From Faeciplasma sp045660445 (GTDB lineage: Bacteria; Bacillota; Clostridia; Oscillospirales; Ruminococcaceae), in the NCBI GenBank assembly GCA_045660445.1, contig JAZRDR010000009.1, positions 1 to 64,000 of the forward strand: a stretch of DNA of 64,000 nt, in the 5' to 3' direction. Of the stretch, positions 1 to 8,460 are shown piece by piece. A model generated the notes under the pieces. It was not told the DNA's origin. It saw only the letters and a program-made list of their open reading frames with translations, and made no database searches. The first letter of the stretch is position 1; the number at the start of each line of letters is the position of its first letter. Made by a program: the position numbers and the translations under genes.

Positions 1-76
1 TTGCGCCGAATGCAAATACTGTCATAACAGAGCAAAGCATTGCGATTGCAGTTAAAATGCAAAATAATTTTTTCAT
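1..76 (-). CDS. Secreted protein, N-terminal fragment (runs off the left edge)
   Basis: Only the first 25 codons are in the window. They read as a classical signal peptide: MKK, then a hydrophobic run (LFCILTAIAMLC) and a VFAFGA region that could hold the signal peptidase site. A strong ribosome binding site (GGAGGC, about 8 bases upstream on the minus strand) supports the ATG at position 76. The mature protein is outside the window, so no function can be given. The roughly 200 AT-rich bases between it and the groESL terminator probably hold its promoter. Confidence 0.8.
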   Translation of the reverse strand, partial: MKKLFCILTAIAMLCSVMTVFAFGA

Positions 77-276
77 TAAATTTGCCTCCTTATATAATAT
101 GCTTATATTATAAATGCATAGCGTTATATTTTCTATTCGCACATTGAACAAATATAATTTTTTGAAATTGTACAATTTGAATTGAATCTTTTAAAATATT
201 AAACTATGTATATCGAATCGATATCCAAAAGTTAATTTCGATGTTCCCGTAAATTCCGTTATGAGAATATGAAAAC

Positions 277-306
277 AAAGATCCCCGATATTAAATCGGA
301 GATCTT
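277..306 (-). terminator. Rho-independent terminator of groES-groEL
   Basis: An inverted repeat (AAAGATCyCCGAT pairing with ATCGGrGATCTTT, loop TTAAT) lies 11 bases downstream of the groEL stop. On the minus strand it is followed by TTTGTTTTC. Position and shape fit an intrinsic terminator for the chaperonin operon. Confidence 0.75.
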
Positions 307-316
307 TTCACTTTTA

Positions 317-1945
317 TTAATACATTCCGCCCATGCCTGCGCCGCCTGCGGGAGCAGGAGGATTATCTTCCTTCTTGTTTCCTACAAGGCTTTCGGTTGT
401 AAGAACCATTGCAGCTGCGGATGCCGCGTTCTGCAAAGCGCTTCTTGTAACCTTGGTGGGATCGACAATTCCCTTGTCGAGCATGTCAACGTAAACCTCG
501 TTATAAGCATCGAAGCCATAACCAACCTTGCGAGCGCGACGGATCTTGTCGATGATAACGCTTCCGTCAAGGCCTGCGTTGGTTGCGATCTGACGAACGG
601 GTTCTTCCAAAGCCTTCAAAACGATCTTAGCGCCAGTTTTTTCATCACCGTCAAGAGTGGGAACAAGCTTTTCAACAGCGGGAATAGCGTTGATAAGTGC
701 GGTTCCACCGCCTGCAACAATGCCTTCCTCGACTGCTGCCTTGGTTGCCGCCAAAGCATCCTCAACTCTAAGCTTCTTTTCCTTCATTTCAGCTTCGGTA
801 GCGGCACCTACGCGCAAAACAGCGACGCCGCCTGCAAGCTTAGCAAGTCTTTCCTGAAGCTTTTCTCTATCATAATCAGAGGTGGTGTTTTCGATCTCTA
901 CACGAATCTGTGCAACACGTGCGGCGATCTCTTCAGCATCGCCCATGCCGCCAACGATAATGGTGTTCTCCTTCTGAACAACAACCTGTCTTGCACGGCC
1001 AAGGTCGTTTATGGTGGTGTCCTTAAGTTCAAAGCCAAGCTCTTCAGAAATAACGTCAGTACCTGTAAGGGTTGCGATATCTCTAAGCATTTCTTTTCTT
1101 CTGTCGCCAAATCCGGGAGCCTTAACCGCAACGCAGGTGAAGGTGCCACGGAGCTTGTTGATAAGGATGGTGGAAAGAGCTTCACCCTCGAGATCCTCGG
1201 CGATGATCAAAAGCTTTCTGCCTGTTTTAACGATATCCTCGAGAAGAGGAAGGATCTCCTGAATGTTAGAGATCTTCTTGTCTGTAACAAGAATGTAAGC
1301 GTCATCTAAAACTGCTTCCATCTTGTCAGTATCGGTTACCATGTAGGGGGTGATATAGCCGCGATCAAACTGCATACCTTCAACAACTTCGCTGTAAGTT
1401 TCGGCAGTCTTGGATTCTTCGATGGTGATAACACCGTCGGAAGTTACCTTTTCCATAGCTTCGGCAATAAGATTGCCGATTGCTTCATCGCCAGAGGAAA
1501 CGGTTGCGACACGTGCAATGTCTTCGCTTCCCTTGATAACCTGAGAGTTAGCCTTAACAGCTTCAACTGCAACGTCAACAGCCTTCTGGATACCCTTTCG
1601 GAGTACTACGGGGTTTGCTCCTGCGGCAAGGTTCTTCATACCCTCACGGATAAGAGCCTGAGCCAAAAGGGTTGCGGTGGTGGTACCGTCGCCTGCGGCA
1701 TCGTTGGTCTTGGTTGCAACCTCGCGGATAAGCTGTGCGCCCATGTTTTCAAATGTGTCTTCAAGCTCGATTTCCTTCGCGATGGTAACACCGTCGTTAG
1801 TGATGAGGGGAAGACCGAAGGTGCGATCGAGTACTACGTTTCTGCCCTTGGGGCCGAGTGTTATTTTAACTGTGTTGGCAAGCTTGTCGATACCTGCCTG
1901 CAAGGCTTTTCTGGCATCTTCGCCATAAAGAATTTCTTTTGCCAT
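317..1945 (-). CDS. groEL: Chaperonin GroEL (Hsp60)
   Basis: 542 residues, the normal family length. It forms the double-ring ATP-dependent folding chamber in the cytoplasm, capped by GroES. Diagnostic features are the N-terminal AKEILYGEDAR, the nucleotide-binding GDGTTTATLLAQ segment near residue 86, the apical/intermediate regions without gaps, and the flexible GGAGMGGMY tail. ATG is preceded by AAGGAGAA on the minus strand. It is second in the operon, 98 bases after groES; that gap holds a GC-rich hairpin element, unusual inside a groESL operon, which may change the relative amounts of the two proteins. A 346-codon antisense ORF covers it but is a codon-bias artefact. Confidence 0.98.
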   Translation of the reverse strand: MAKEILYGEDARKALQAGIDKLANTVKITLGPKGRNVVLDRTFGLPLITNDGVTIAKEIELEDTFENMGAQLIREVATKTNDAAGDGTTTATLLAQALIREGMKNLAAGANPVVLRKGIQKAVDVAVEAVKANSQVIKGSEDIARVATVSSGDEAIGNLIAEAMEKVTSDGVITIEESKTAETYSEVVEGMQFDRGYITPYMVTDTDKMEAVLDDAYILVTDKKISNIQEILPLLEDIVKTGRKLLIIAEDLEGEALSTILINKLRGTFTCVAVKAPGFGDRRKEMLRDIATLTGTDVISEELGFELKDTTINDLGRARQVVVQKENTIIVGGMGDAEEIAARVAQIRVEIENTTSDYDREKLQERLAKLAGGVAVLRVGAATEAEMKEKKLRVEDALAATKAAVEEGIVAGGGTALINAIPAVEKLVPTLDGDEKTGAKIVLKALEEPVRQIATNAGLDGSVIIDKIRRARKVGYGFDAYNEVYVDMLDKGIVDPTKVTRSALQNAASAAAMVLTTESLVGNKKEDNPPAPAGGAGMGGMY

Positions 1946-1990
1946 AAGTATTCTCCTTTATATGATATGGTGTTTGGTTTTTGGAAGAAG

Positions 1991-2043
1991 GAGCCGTCTG
2001 CGAAGAGCGCGCCCGAAGGGCGCTGTTCGAGCAGGTGGCGGGG
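1991..2043. repeat. GC-rich structured intergenic element, copy A
   Basis: A GC-rich island between groES and groEL. The core hairpin is GCGCCC-GAA-GGGCGC at 2009-2023, extended by near-complementary flanks (CTGCGAAGAGCGC against GCGCTGTTCGAGCAG). On the minus strand it starts directly after the groES TAA with CCCCGCCACC. It shares the CCCTTCGGGnCGCGCTCT core (minus strand) with copy B and the stop-adjacent CCCCGCCACC with copy D. It looks like a REP-type dispersed palindromic element; a processing or attenuation role is inference. Confidence 0.6.
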
Positions 2044-2328
2044 TTATTCAGCAACTGCCAAAATATCGCCCATGTTTACGATGATGTATTCTTCGCCGTC
2101 GAGCTTAACTTCGGTGCCTGCATATTTGCTTAAGAGCACCTTGTCGCCAACGTTAACCTTCATAGCTGTTGTTTTGCCTTCTCTTGCGTCGCCGTCACCA
2201 ACTGCAACGACCAAAGCAAGCTGTGGCTTTTCCTTTGCGGAGCCTGTTAAAATGATTCCGCTTTTTGTAGTTTCCTCTGCTTCGACCATTTTAACAACAA
2301 CACGGTCGAAAAGCGGCTTAAGTGTCAT
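2044..2328 (-). CDS. groES: Co-chaperonin GroES (Hsp10)
   Basis: 94 residues, full length. It is the heptameric lid that binds GroEL and closes the folding cage. The start MTLKPLFDRVVVKMVEAEETTKSG and the end DGEEYIIVNMGDILAVAE match the Cpn10 family, including the mobile-loop region (TTKSGIILTGSAKEKPQ). ATG is preceded by AGGAGGTATTTT on the minus strand, a strong ribosome binding site. First gene of the groES-groEL operon; its promoter lies at 2381-2409. Confidence 0.98.
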   Translation of the reverse strand: MTLKPLFDRVVVKMVEAEETTKSGIILTGSAKEKPQLALVVAVGDGDAREGKTTAMKVNVGDKVLLSKYAGTEVKLDGEEYIIVNMGDILAVAE

Positions 2329-2380
2329 AATAAAATACCTCCTGAAATATAGATCGTTTAAATAAATTCAGATAGAATGT

Positions 2381-2417
2381 ATTATACCAAACTTTTTTCT
2401 CGCTTGCAAGATGCAAG
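2381..2417 (-). promoter_or_regulatory. groESL promoter with a palindrome over the -35 box
   Basis: On the minus strand a -35 TTGCAA (2404-2409) and a -10 TATAAT (2381-2386) are 17 bases apart. The -35 lies inside a palindrome, CTTGCA-AGA-TGCAAG (2403-2417). The usual CIRCE operator (TTAGCACTC-N9-GAGTGCTAA) is not present between 2329 and 2585. The palindrome is therefore a candidate operator for a different heat-shock or stress regulator (inference). Confidence 0.6.
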
Positions 2418-2594
2418 TGAAGATTATGTTATATATTATTCCTTATTATGTCCAAATAATTAACATAATTCATCAACTTAACACTTTATTAACCATTTTG
2501 CAATATAAAATGCGAAAACCTATTGCAAACATATAGGTTTTACTATATAATTATATTGTCATAATATATTCTGTTTGTAAAGGATGTGACTTTT

Positions 2595-3290
2595 ATGCTG
2601 ACAGGAAAGGTTTTGATCATTGATCAGGACAAAAACATGTGCGAGCTTTTAAGATTAAACCTTGAAAAAGAGGGATACAGCGTTTTAGTATCCAATGACG
2701 GCGAAGAGGGTTTGGTTAAATTCAATGCTCTTAAGCCTGATATGGTTCTTTTGGACGTTGTTTTGCCCGGTATCGACGGCTGGCAGATCTGCAGAGAGAT
2801 AAGAAAGAAATCTAACATTCCTATCATATATATAACATGGAAGGCTGAAGTATTCGACAAGGTTTTGGGGCTTGAGCTTGGAGCCGACGACTATATCGTT
2901 AAACCCTTTGATGTGAAGGAAGTTTTGGCAAGAATGAAGGCAGTTATGCGCCGTGTAAGTCTTGTGAAATCAGATAATGACCTTAAAGAAGTTCACTATG
3001 ACAAGCTTGACATCAACATGACAAGATATGAGCTTAAGGTTGACGGCAAGATCTTGGACACTCCCCCAAAGGAGCTTGAGCTTTTGTTCCATCTTGCATC
3101 ACATCCAAACACTGTTTTCAACCGCGACAAGCTTTTAGACGAGGTTTGGGGCTTTGAGTATTACGGCGGATCGAGAACGATCGACGTGCATATTAAAAGA
3201 CTTAGAGAAAAACTTGACGGTGTATCTCCAAAGTGGACATTAAGAACTGTTTGGAGCGTTGGGTATAAATTTGAGATATTAGAGCCTTAA
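2595..3290 (+). CDS. OmpR/PhoB-family response regulator (orphan)
   Basis: About 231 residues. The N-terminal receiver domain (about 1-120) has the acidic pair near D10/D12, the phospho-acceptor D54 (MVLLDVVLPG), T81 and K103 (VKPFD). The C-terminal winged-helix DNA-binding domain (about 135-230) has the family hallmarks RDKLLDEVWG, RTIDVHIKRLREKL and VGYKFE. The ATG at 2595 is preferred over the GTG at 2586 because AAAGGA lies about 9 bases upstream and the GTG overlaps it. No histidine kinase is adjacent, so its sensor is elsewhere. It is followed 27 bases later by the acidic tail-anchored protein and then HtrA, which suggests envelope-related regulation (inference). Confidence 0.92.
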   Translation: MLTGKVLIIDQDKNMCELLRLNLEKEGYSVLVSNDGEEGLVKFNALKPDMVLLDVVLPGIDGWQICREIRKKSNIPIIYITWKAEVFDKVLGLELGADDYIVKPFDVKEVLARMKAVMRRVSLVKSDNDLKEVHYDKLDINMTRYELKVDGKILDTPPKELELLFHLASHPNTVFNRDKLLDEVWGFEYYGGSRTIDVHIKRLREKLDGVSPKWTLRTVWSVGYKFEILEP

Positions 3291-3317
3291 GATACATATT
3301 AAGAAAGGAAAAGCAAA

Positions 3318-4091
3318 ATGAAAGACTTTTTTGATGAAGATTTCCCTTTAAGCAAAAAGCAAGAGGAAGAGCTTAATAAGCTTGCCCAGACTCCTATGAC
3401 TTTGGAAGAACCTCCCGTCTTGGAAGAAGATCCTGGCGATGAGCCTTGCTATGATATCATAGATGCAGAAGAACCCGATCCAATTTCGGAAGATATCATG
3501 CCCAAAGAGAATGAAAGCTATGATGCTTTTGATGACGAGCCTATCGACGAAGCGTTTTCATATACTCCCGTGGAAGAAGAGATAAAGGAAGAAGATGCTC
3601 CTGAAACATTGGCGTTTGATTTCTTTGACGAGCCTTTGGAAGAGGTTGCCGAAGAGGAAGAGGTAATAGAAGAAGTGACCGAGGAAAAGATTCCTGCGGT
3701 TTCTCATGATGAATATTTGGCAAGACTTAGACAGATGGCTGATATCGAGGAACAGCTTAACCGCGAAATCAAAAGCCTTGGCGAGCAGATAGACAGCGTT
3801 GAGCAAAAGATGGACAGTTTGCCAGAAGAGCCTGTTATGGCGGACGAATACGAACCTGAAGATTTCAGCTATGAATATGACGAAAGATATTTCGCTGAAG
3901 AGGAGACCCCTGCTTATAAGCATCCCGAGCTTTATAAGAAGCCTGCTCACGCAAATCCGACCTCTAACAAAAAGAAAGCTGCAAAGAGCGACGAGCTTAC
4001 GGTTAACGTTAAGACTTTGCTTAAAGTTGGTGCTGCAGTTGCCGCAACCGTTGCCGCTGTCAAGCTTTTAAGTGACAAGGATAAGAAATAA
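3318..4091 (+). CDS. Acidic, probably tail-anchored protein of unknown function
   Basis: 257 residues, not recognised as a named family. Residues 1-135 are extremely rich in Glu and Asp with Pro, so probably disordered. A short helical segment (about 135-175: IEEQLNREIKSLGEQIDSVEQKMDS in part) has coiled-coil character. A basic stretch (NKKKAAKSDE) precedes a hydrophobic C-terminal segment (LLKVGAAVAATVAAVKLL) ending in SDKDKK, which could be a membrane tail. AAGAAAGGAAAAG precedes the ATG. It lies between the response regulator and HtrA, 39 bases before the latter, and is probably co-transcribed. Function not assignable. Confidence 0.75.
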   Translation: MKDFFDEDFPLSKKQEEELNKLAQTPMTLEEPPVLEEDPGDEPCYDIIDAEEPDPISEDIMPKENESYDAFDDEPIDEAFSYTPVEEEIKEEDAPETLAFDFFDEPLEEVAEEEEVIEEVTEEKIPAVSHDEYLARLRQMADIEEQLNREIKSLGEQIDSVEQKMDSLPEEPVMADEYEPEDFSYEYDERYFAEEETPAYKHPELYKKPAHANPTSNKKKAAKSDELTVNVKTLLKVGAAVAATVAAVKLLSDKDKK

Positions 4092-4130
4092 GCACACACT
4101 CACCCATTGAAAGGAAGGCAAGGTATATCA

Positions 4131-5573
4131 ATGGAATTTTTAGATAATGAAAAGAAAATCACCGAAGGCGAAGAAGCCCTTGAAGCTAAGACTGCTTCTG
4201 CATTAGAGGACGATAAGTCTTTGAAGACAAAGGAAGCGCTTTTGGCAGAGATCGAGGCTTTGAACGCAAAGATCGAAGCTTTAACAACGAAAAAAACCGA
4301 AGATGAGATAACCCAAGAAGACAGATCTGCCGCTATTGACGAGATAAGATCTCTTGCGGCCGCCCAGGCATATACTTATGACTATCTGCCCAAGCCTGTT
4401 GGAACACTTAAGCAAAGGGATCACCTCTTTGTAAAGATGTTCACCTTAATGCTTATTGTGTTTGTTGCACTCTTCTTTGGAACTGCACGCTTCATCTTCG
4501 GCAAGGGTTGGATATCCAATATGATTCACGGCGACACGCCCGGAATCAACTTCACTCTGCCGATAGCAGAGCTTCCCGTACTTGAGGATCAATATTATCA
4601 GGCTGACGGAAGATATACTACCGAGGGTGTTGCAAAGGCAGTTTCTCCCTCTATCGTAACTGTTGAAGCATATATCGAGGGCTCGGCATTTGCTCCTTTG
4701 GGCCAAGGCTCGGGAATCATAATGTCTGAGGATGGATATATCATCACCAATGCACACGTTATCGACGGTGCGACCTTGGGCGTTAAAGTAAGACTTCATG
4801 ACGGTCTTGAATATGATGCCGAGGTTATCGGAAGTGACAAGAAAAGCGACATTGCCGTTTTGAAGATCAATGCAAAGGTTGCGCTTGTGCCTGCACAGTT
4901 TGGAGATTCGGATGCACTTGTTTTGGGCGAGCAGGTTGTAACCATCGGCACGCCCGCAGGACTTGAGCAGACCGTGACATCGGGCTGTGTATCAGGCCTT
5001 GACAGAATGATCAAGGTTGATGCAGACAACATCAACATGTCCTGCATTCAGATCGATGCGGCTATCAACCCCGGAAACTCGGGCGGCGCGCTTGTAAATA
5101 TGTGGGGTCAGGTCGTGGGAATAACATCTTCAAAGCTTGACTCACTTGAGTATGACAACATCGGTTTTGCTATTGAAATGTCGGCGGCAAAGCCCATCAT
5201 CGAACAGCTTATCGAATTCGGATATATTCCCGACAGACCGAAGATAGGCATCAGCTTCTATCAAATTGACGAGGCATCTGCTGAATATTACGGCACGATC
5301 CCCGGACTTCATATCGCCGAGATCGAACCCGATTGCGATATCGCCAATACCGACCTTCAGATCGATGATATCATCACACACATGAACGGAGTAGAGGTTA
5401 TGAGTGCTGATGACGTTTATGACATTATCTTAAAGCTTAAGCCGGGCGATACCGTTAAGGCAACCGTTTGCAGAATTTTGTTGAACGGAACTTACGAGAC
5501 CTTTGAGATCGAATTTAAGCTGATGGCTGACGATTCGTCATTTGTTGAGGTTGAGGAAGAAGCTGTGGAATAA
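4131..5573 (+). CDS. HtrA/DegP-type membrane serine protease with PDZ domain
   Basis: 480 residues from the ATG at 4131, chosen over an upstream TTG because AAGGAAGG lies just before it. Layout: acidic/coiled-coil cytoplasmic N-terminus (1-90), one transmembrane segment (about 103-123), trypsin-like protease domain (about 160-360) and one PDZ domain (about 370-460). The catalytic triad is visible as H209 (ITNAHV), D240 (KKSDIAVLKI) and S317 (NPGNSGGAL). Such proteases degrade misfolded proteins outside the membrane in Gram-positives. The long charged N-terminal extension, with helical repeats such as LLAEIEALNAKIEAL, is larger than in many HtrA proteins and resembles the acidic protein encoded just upstream. 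Confidence 0.95.
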   Translation: MEFLDNEKKITEGEEALEAKTASALEDDKSLKTKEALLAEIEALNAKIEALTTKKTEDEITQEDRSAAIDEIRSLAAAQAYTYDYLPKPVGTLKQRDHLFVKMFTLMLIVFVALFFGTARFIFGKGWISNMIHGDTPGINFTLPIAELPVLEDQYYQADGRYTTEGVAKAVSPSIVTVEAYIEGSAFAPLGQGSGIIMSEDGYIITNAHVIDGATLGVKVRLHDGLEYDAEVIGSDKKSDIAVLKINAKVALVPAQFGDSDALVLGEQVVTIGTPAGLEQTVTSGCVSGLDRMIKVDADNINMSCIQIDAAINPGNSGGALVNMWGQVVGITSSKLDSLEYDNIGFAIEMSAAKPIIEQLIEFGYIPDRPKIGISFYQIDEASAEYYGTIPGLHIAEIEPDCDIANTDLQIDDIITHMNGVEVMSADDVYDIILKLKPGDTVKATVCRILLNGTYETFEIEFKLMADDSSFVEVEEEAVE

Positions 5574-5606
5574 ACGAAGCGCGGACACCTTTGAATAAAC
5601 AAAAAA

Positions 5607-5640
5607 CTACCCTACCGTTTAACTGTTAACGGTAGGGTAA
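5607..5640 (-). terminator. Terminator between convergent htrA-like gene and hom
   Basis: A perfect 12-bp inverted repeat (TACCCTACCGTT / AACGGTAGGGTA, 8-base loop). On the minus strand it is followed by GTTTTTTGTTT, so it mainly ends the hom transcript; the plus-strand tail is weaker. Seven bases from the hom stop and 34 from the protease stop. Confidence 0.85.
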
Positions 5641-5646
5641 CTTTAA

Positions 5647-6891
5647 TTAAAGGAGTCGGATCTTCTTTTTAACGGTTGCCTTTTCAGCTAAAACTGCAAG
5701 GCTCTTGTCGATATCTGTTTCGATTATATCGGGAGTGATGAACGCAAGCTCATCTTGTGAACGAAGCTTTCTCGGTATGAAATCGACATATCCAAACAGG
5801 CTTGTGATATAGTTTTTAAGCTCGTCGGCATTGGGATATTGCACACGGACATACACCTTAACTTTATCCTGCTTATAGTGCTTGATGAAGCTTCTATCCT
5901 CGCTTGAAGCCCAAGTGAGCGAGCAGATATCAGCGTTTTGGTGTTTAACTGCATCAACTATATCGCCCACAACCGCCGAAGCCGTCGGGAACTTTCCTGC
6001 GCCCTTGCCGATGAACAAAGCATCGTCCAAAGCATCGCAGGTGACCATTATGGCGTTGTTAACGTCATTAACACTTGCCAAAGGATTACTTACGGGAACA
6101 AGGCGAGGGCAAACTGTGGCAACCAAGCCGTCACCCGTATCCTCAATCATGCCGATGAGCTTGATGTTATAGCCGGCATCGCTGGCATATTCAACGTCAT
6201 CAAGCGAGATAGTTCTTATGCCTGAGCAATGAATATATTCGGGATAGATGTGCTTTCCGAATGCAAGCGAGCCCAAAATGCAAAGCTTTCTGCAAGGGTC
6301 GAATCCGTCAACGTCTGCAGAGGGGTCACGCTCGGCATATCCAAGCTCCTGCGCCATTTTAAGTGCATCGTCAAAGGACATCTGATCGTAGATCATCTTT
6401 GTTAAGATGAAGTTGGTGGTGCCATTTAAGATACCTGCGATCTTTTCGATCTTGTTTCCTGCAAGGCACTGATGAAGCGGGCGGATTATCGGAATGCCGC
6501 CACCAACAGAAGCCTCGAAGAAATAGTTGCAGCCGTTAGCCTTGGCCGTGGCGATAAGCTCGTCGCCATAATACGCTACAAGCTCCTTGTTCGAGGTTAC
6601 AACGCTCTTTCCCTTTTCAAGAAGGCGCTTTGTATAATCATAGGCAAAGGTTTTGCCGCCCATAAGCTCGCAGACGACCTTAACCTCGTCATCGTTTAAG
6701 ATATCCTCGAAGTTTTTGGTGAGCTTGTCAGAATAAGGGCTGTCGGGGAAATCTCTCAGATCGAGAATATATTTGATATCCATTTCGTGACCGCATCGCT
6801 TCTCTATGAGGTCTTTGTTTTTATAGAAAAGTTCAACCGTTCCCGAGCCGACAACGCCGAAGCCCATAACGGCAATTTTGGTTAATGACAT
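5647..6891 (-). CDS. hom: Homoserine dehydrogenase
   Basis: 414 residues. Catalyses NAD(P)-dependent reduction of aspartate semialdehyde to homoserine, the branch to threonine and methionine. The N-terminal Rossmann domain carries GFGVVGSG (about 10-17). The catalytic domain shows SNKELVA, SVGGGIPIIRPL, GILNGTTNFILT and the conserved AQELGYAERDPSADVDGFDPCRKL stretch around residues 185-210. The C-terminal 70 residues (from KVKVYVRVQY) are a compact ACT-like regulatory domain, so feedback control is likely. Downstream partner of the ACT-domain gene at 6919-7377, 27 bases apart, sharing its promoter. Confidence 0.97.
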   Translation of the reverse strand: MSLTKIAVMGFGVVGSGTVELFYKNKDLIEKRCGHEMDIKYILDLRDFPDSPYSDKLTKNFEDILNDDEVKVVCELMGGKTFAYDYTKRLLEKGKSVVTSNKELVAYYGDELIATAKANGCNYFFEASVGGGIPIIRPLHQCLAGNKIEKIAGILNGTTNFILTKMIYDQMSFDDALKMAQELGYAERDPSADVDGFDPCRKLCILGSLAFGKHIYPEYIHCSGIRTISLDDVEYASDAGYNIKLIGMIEDTGDGLVATVCPRLVPVSNPLASVNDVNNAIMVTCDALDDALFIGKGAGKFPTASAVVGDIVDAVKHQNADICSLTWASSEDRSFIKHYKQDKVKVYVRVQYPNADELKNYITSLFGYVDFIPRKLRSQDELAFITPDIIETDIDKSLAVLAEKATVKKKIRLL

Positions 6892-6918
6892 GATAATATG
6901 CTCCGTTCTTAGTATATC

Positions 6919-7377
6919 TTAGTCTGCAGAGCTATTGTCCGCAGTGGTTAAAATTCTCACCTTTGCAACGCCCTCGGTCTTTTCCAGCACTTCTCTTACA
7001 GCCTCGGGATCGACACCGACATCATCAAATCTTACGGTTATCGTGACTGTTGCCGCTGAATCTATAGGCATGTTTTGATTGATGGTTAAAACGTTTGCAT
7101 TGTTTTTATAAAGAGAAGCCAAAACCTCGCTTAAAACTCCTGCCTGATCCAAAAGGACAAAGTGATAAGTCACAACACGGCGAGAGATCTTTTCGGAATG
7201 AAGATATACGCTGTCCTTATATTTATAATAAGCCGAGCGAGAGACATCAGCCATTTTGCAGGCTTCTGTTGAGGTGCGGCAAACGCCCTGAGCGATAAGC
7301 CTTTTAGCTTCGAGCACTTTAAGGATAACTTCGGGAAGCACCTCGGTGCTTACAACAACGAATTTCGAGTCGTTCAT
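6919..7377 (-). CDS. ACT domain-containing protein, PheB/UPF0735 type
   Basis: 152 residues. The N-terminal part (about 1-65) contains a helix-turn-helix-like stretch (TSTEACKMADVSRSAYYKYKD split around residues 35-56), and the C-terminal half (about 70-148) is an ACT domain (VVTYHFVLLDQAGVLSEVLASL; GVAKVRILTT). This is the family called UPF0735 or PheB, usually found beside hom in Clostridia and Bacilli. The role is thought to be amino-acid-responsive regulation of this pathway; the exact ligand is not evident. First gene of the operon, driven by the strong promoter at 7469-7497. Confidence 0.9.
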   Translation of the reverse strand: MNDSKFVVVSTEVLPEVILKVLEAKRLIAQGVCRTSTEACKMADVSRSAYYKYKDSVYLHSEKISRRVVTYHFVLLDQAGVLSEVLASLYKNNANVLTINQNMPIDSAATVTITVRFDDVGVDPEAVREVLEKTEGVAKVRILTTADNSSAD

Positions 7378-7439
7378 ATACTTCTCCGTTTCAATATCAA
7401 TGGGAATTAAACCGTGAGTTTTGCGAAATTGTTTTCATT

Positions 7440-7497
7440 AAAATACAAATGTATTTTGCATGAATACAATTATACGCTTTAAAGCGATATTTGTCAA
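7440..7497 (-). promoter_or_regulatory. Consensus promoter of the ACT-hom operon with two palindromes
   Basis: On the minus strand: -35 TTGACA (7492-7497), 17-base spacer, -10 TATAAT (7469-7474), a perfect sigma-A promoter. The spacer contains the 12-base palindrome CGCTTTAAAGCG (7475-7486). Just downstream of the expected start is an inverted repeat AAAATACA-AA-TGTATTTT (7440-7457). Both are at operator positions, so repression is plausible. Confidence 0.75.
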
Positions 7498-7511
7498 CAA
7501 AAACAAAATAA

Positions 7512-7541
7512 AAAAGTGCCGAACAATCTGTCGGCACTTTT
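7512..7541 (-). terminator. Terminator of the metallophosphoesterase gene
   Basis: An 11-bp inverted repeat AAAAGTGCCGA / TCGGCACTTTT with an 8-base loop, starting 10 bases after the stop on the minus strand and followed by a T-rich tract. Confidence 0.85.
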
Positions 7542-7550
7542 GTGAAAATG

Positions 7551-8369
7551 TCACATATTTTCGCTATTAAGCGTTATAACCACAAGCTCGGGTCGGTTGT
7601 TGACTCTTATCGGGCAAAGACTGTTGCCAAGTCCTCGGCTTATGACCATCATAGTGTTGTCAAATGTATGAACACCCTCTGACAGCTTGGGGAAAAAGCC
7701 CTGATCGGGAGCCAAAACACCGCCGATGAAGGGAATCCTCACCTGCCCGCCGTGAGCGTGTCCCGAAAAGACAAGGTCGGCTCCCAAGGCATTATAAGCT
7801 TCGAGGTTTTGGGGTCTGTGAGCGATCAAAAGCTTTAGCTTCTCCGTATCCGAGTATATATTCTCCAGCATTTCAAGCGTGCCGTCCTTTAAGCCGAACA
7901 AGACGAAGCTTTCATCGTTTTTATAAACTGTCACCAATTCGTTCTCTAAAACGGTTGCGCCTATCTCTTCAAGGCTTGAGAGCAAATATGCATAAGATTC
8001 TTTATCCAAGCGTTCCTCGTGATTGCCCGTCGAATAGTAAACGGGTGCGATATCCTTAGCCATTGAAACAAATTCAAGTGCCGATTCAATATCAGTGTGT
8101 CTTGAATCGACAAGATCGCCCGAAATTATGATAAGATCGGGGCTTTCGCTTGAGATAAGCGATATAAGGCGGGAATTGTTTTTTCCGAATTCTTTGTTGT
8201 GAAGGTCGGAGATGTGAACGATTTTCAAGCCGTCAAGCTCGCCCGTTATCTTATTTGATGTATATGTGTAACGGCTGATGCCGATATCTTCATTCTGCCA
8301 GATGCAATAGCCTGTTGCCAGCACCGCAACGGCTGTGCCTGCTATAAGCCACTTTAAACCTTTTTTCAC
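7551..8369 (-). CDS. Membrane-anchored metallophosphoesterase (YkuE/YaeI-like)
   Basis: 272 residues. An N-terminal transmembrane segment (LKWLIAGTAVAVLATGYCIW) is followed by a calcineurin-like phosphoesterase domain. The metal-binding blocks are all present: HISDLHNKEFG (about 51), SGDLVDSR (about 83), GNHEE (about 117) and SGHAHGGQVRIP (about 202-213). The family binds two metal ions and cleaves phosphomonoesters or diesters; YkuE-type members act at the cell surface. The actual substrate is unknown. Monocistronic, between its own terminator and the divergent upp gene. Confidence 0.92.
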   Translation of the reverse strand: MKKGLKWLIAGTAVAVLATGYCIWQNEDIGISRYTYTSNKITGELDGLKIVHISDLHNKEFGKNNSRLISLISSESPDLIIISGDLVDSRHTDIESALEFVSMAKDIAPVYYSTGNHEERLDKESYAYLLSSLEEIGATVLENELVTVYKNDESFVLFGLKDGTLEMLENIYSDTEKLKLLIAHRPQNLEAYNALGADLVFSGHAHGGQVRIPFIGGVLAPDQGFFPKLSEGVHTFDNTMMVISRGLGNSLCPIRVNNRPELVVITLNSENM

Positions 8370-8460
8370 AGTCGGCCTCCTTAAATATGTATTAGTTATA
8401 TTTTATCACAAAATAATACGTCTTTCAAGGCGATATTTTTTCCAAGAAACAAAAATATTG

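Noticed and set aside
269..1309. 346-codon plus-strand ORF opposite groEL
   Set aside because: It lies wholly antisense to a textbook groEL, is Cys/Ser/Asn-rich, has no ribosome binding site and reflects the codon bias of the real gene.
2329..2585. CIRCE element before groES
   Set aside because: No TTAGCACTC/GAGTGCTAA pair is present; only a different palindrome is seen.
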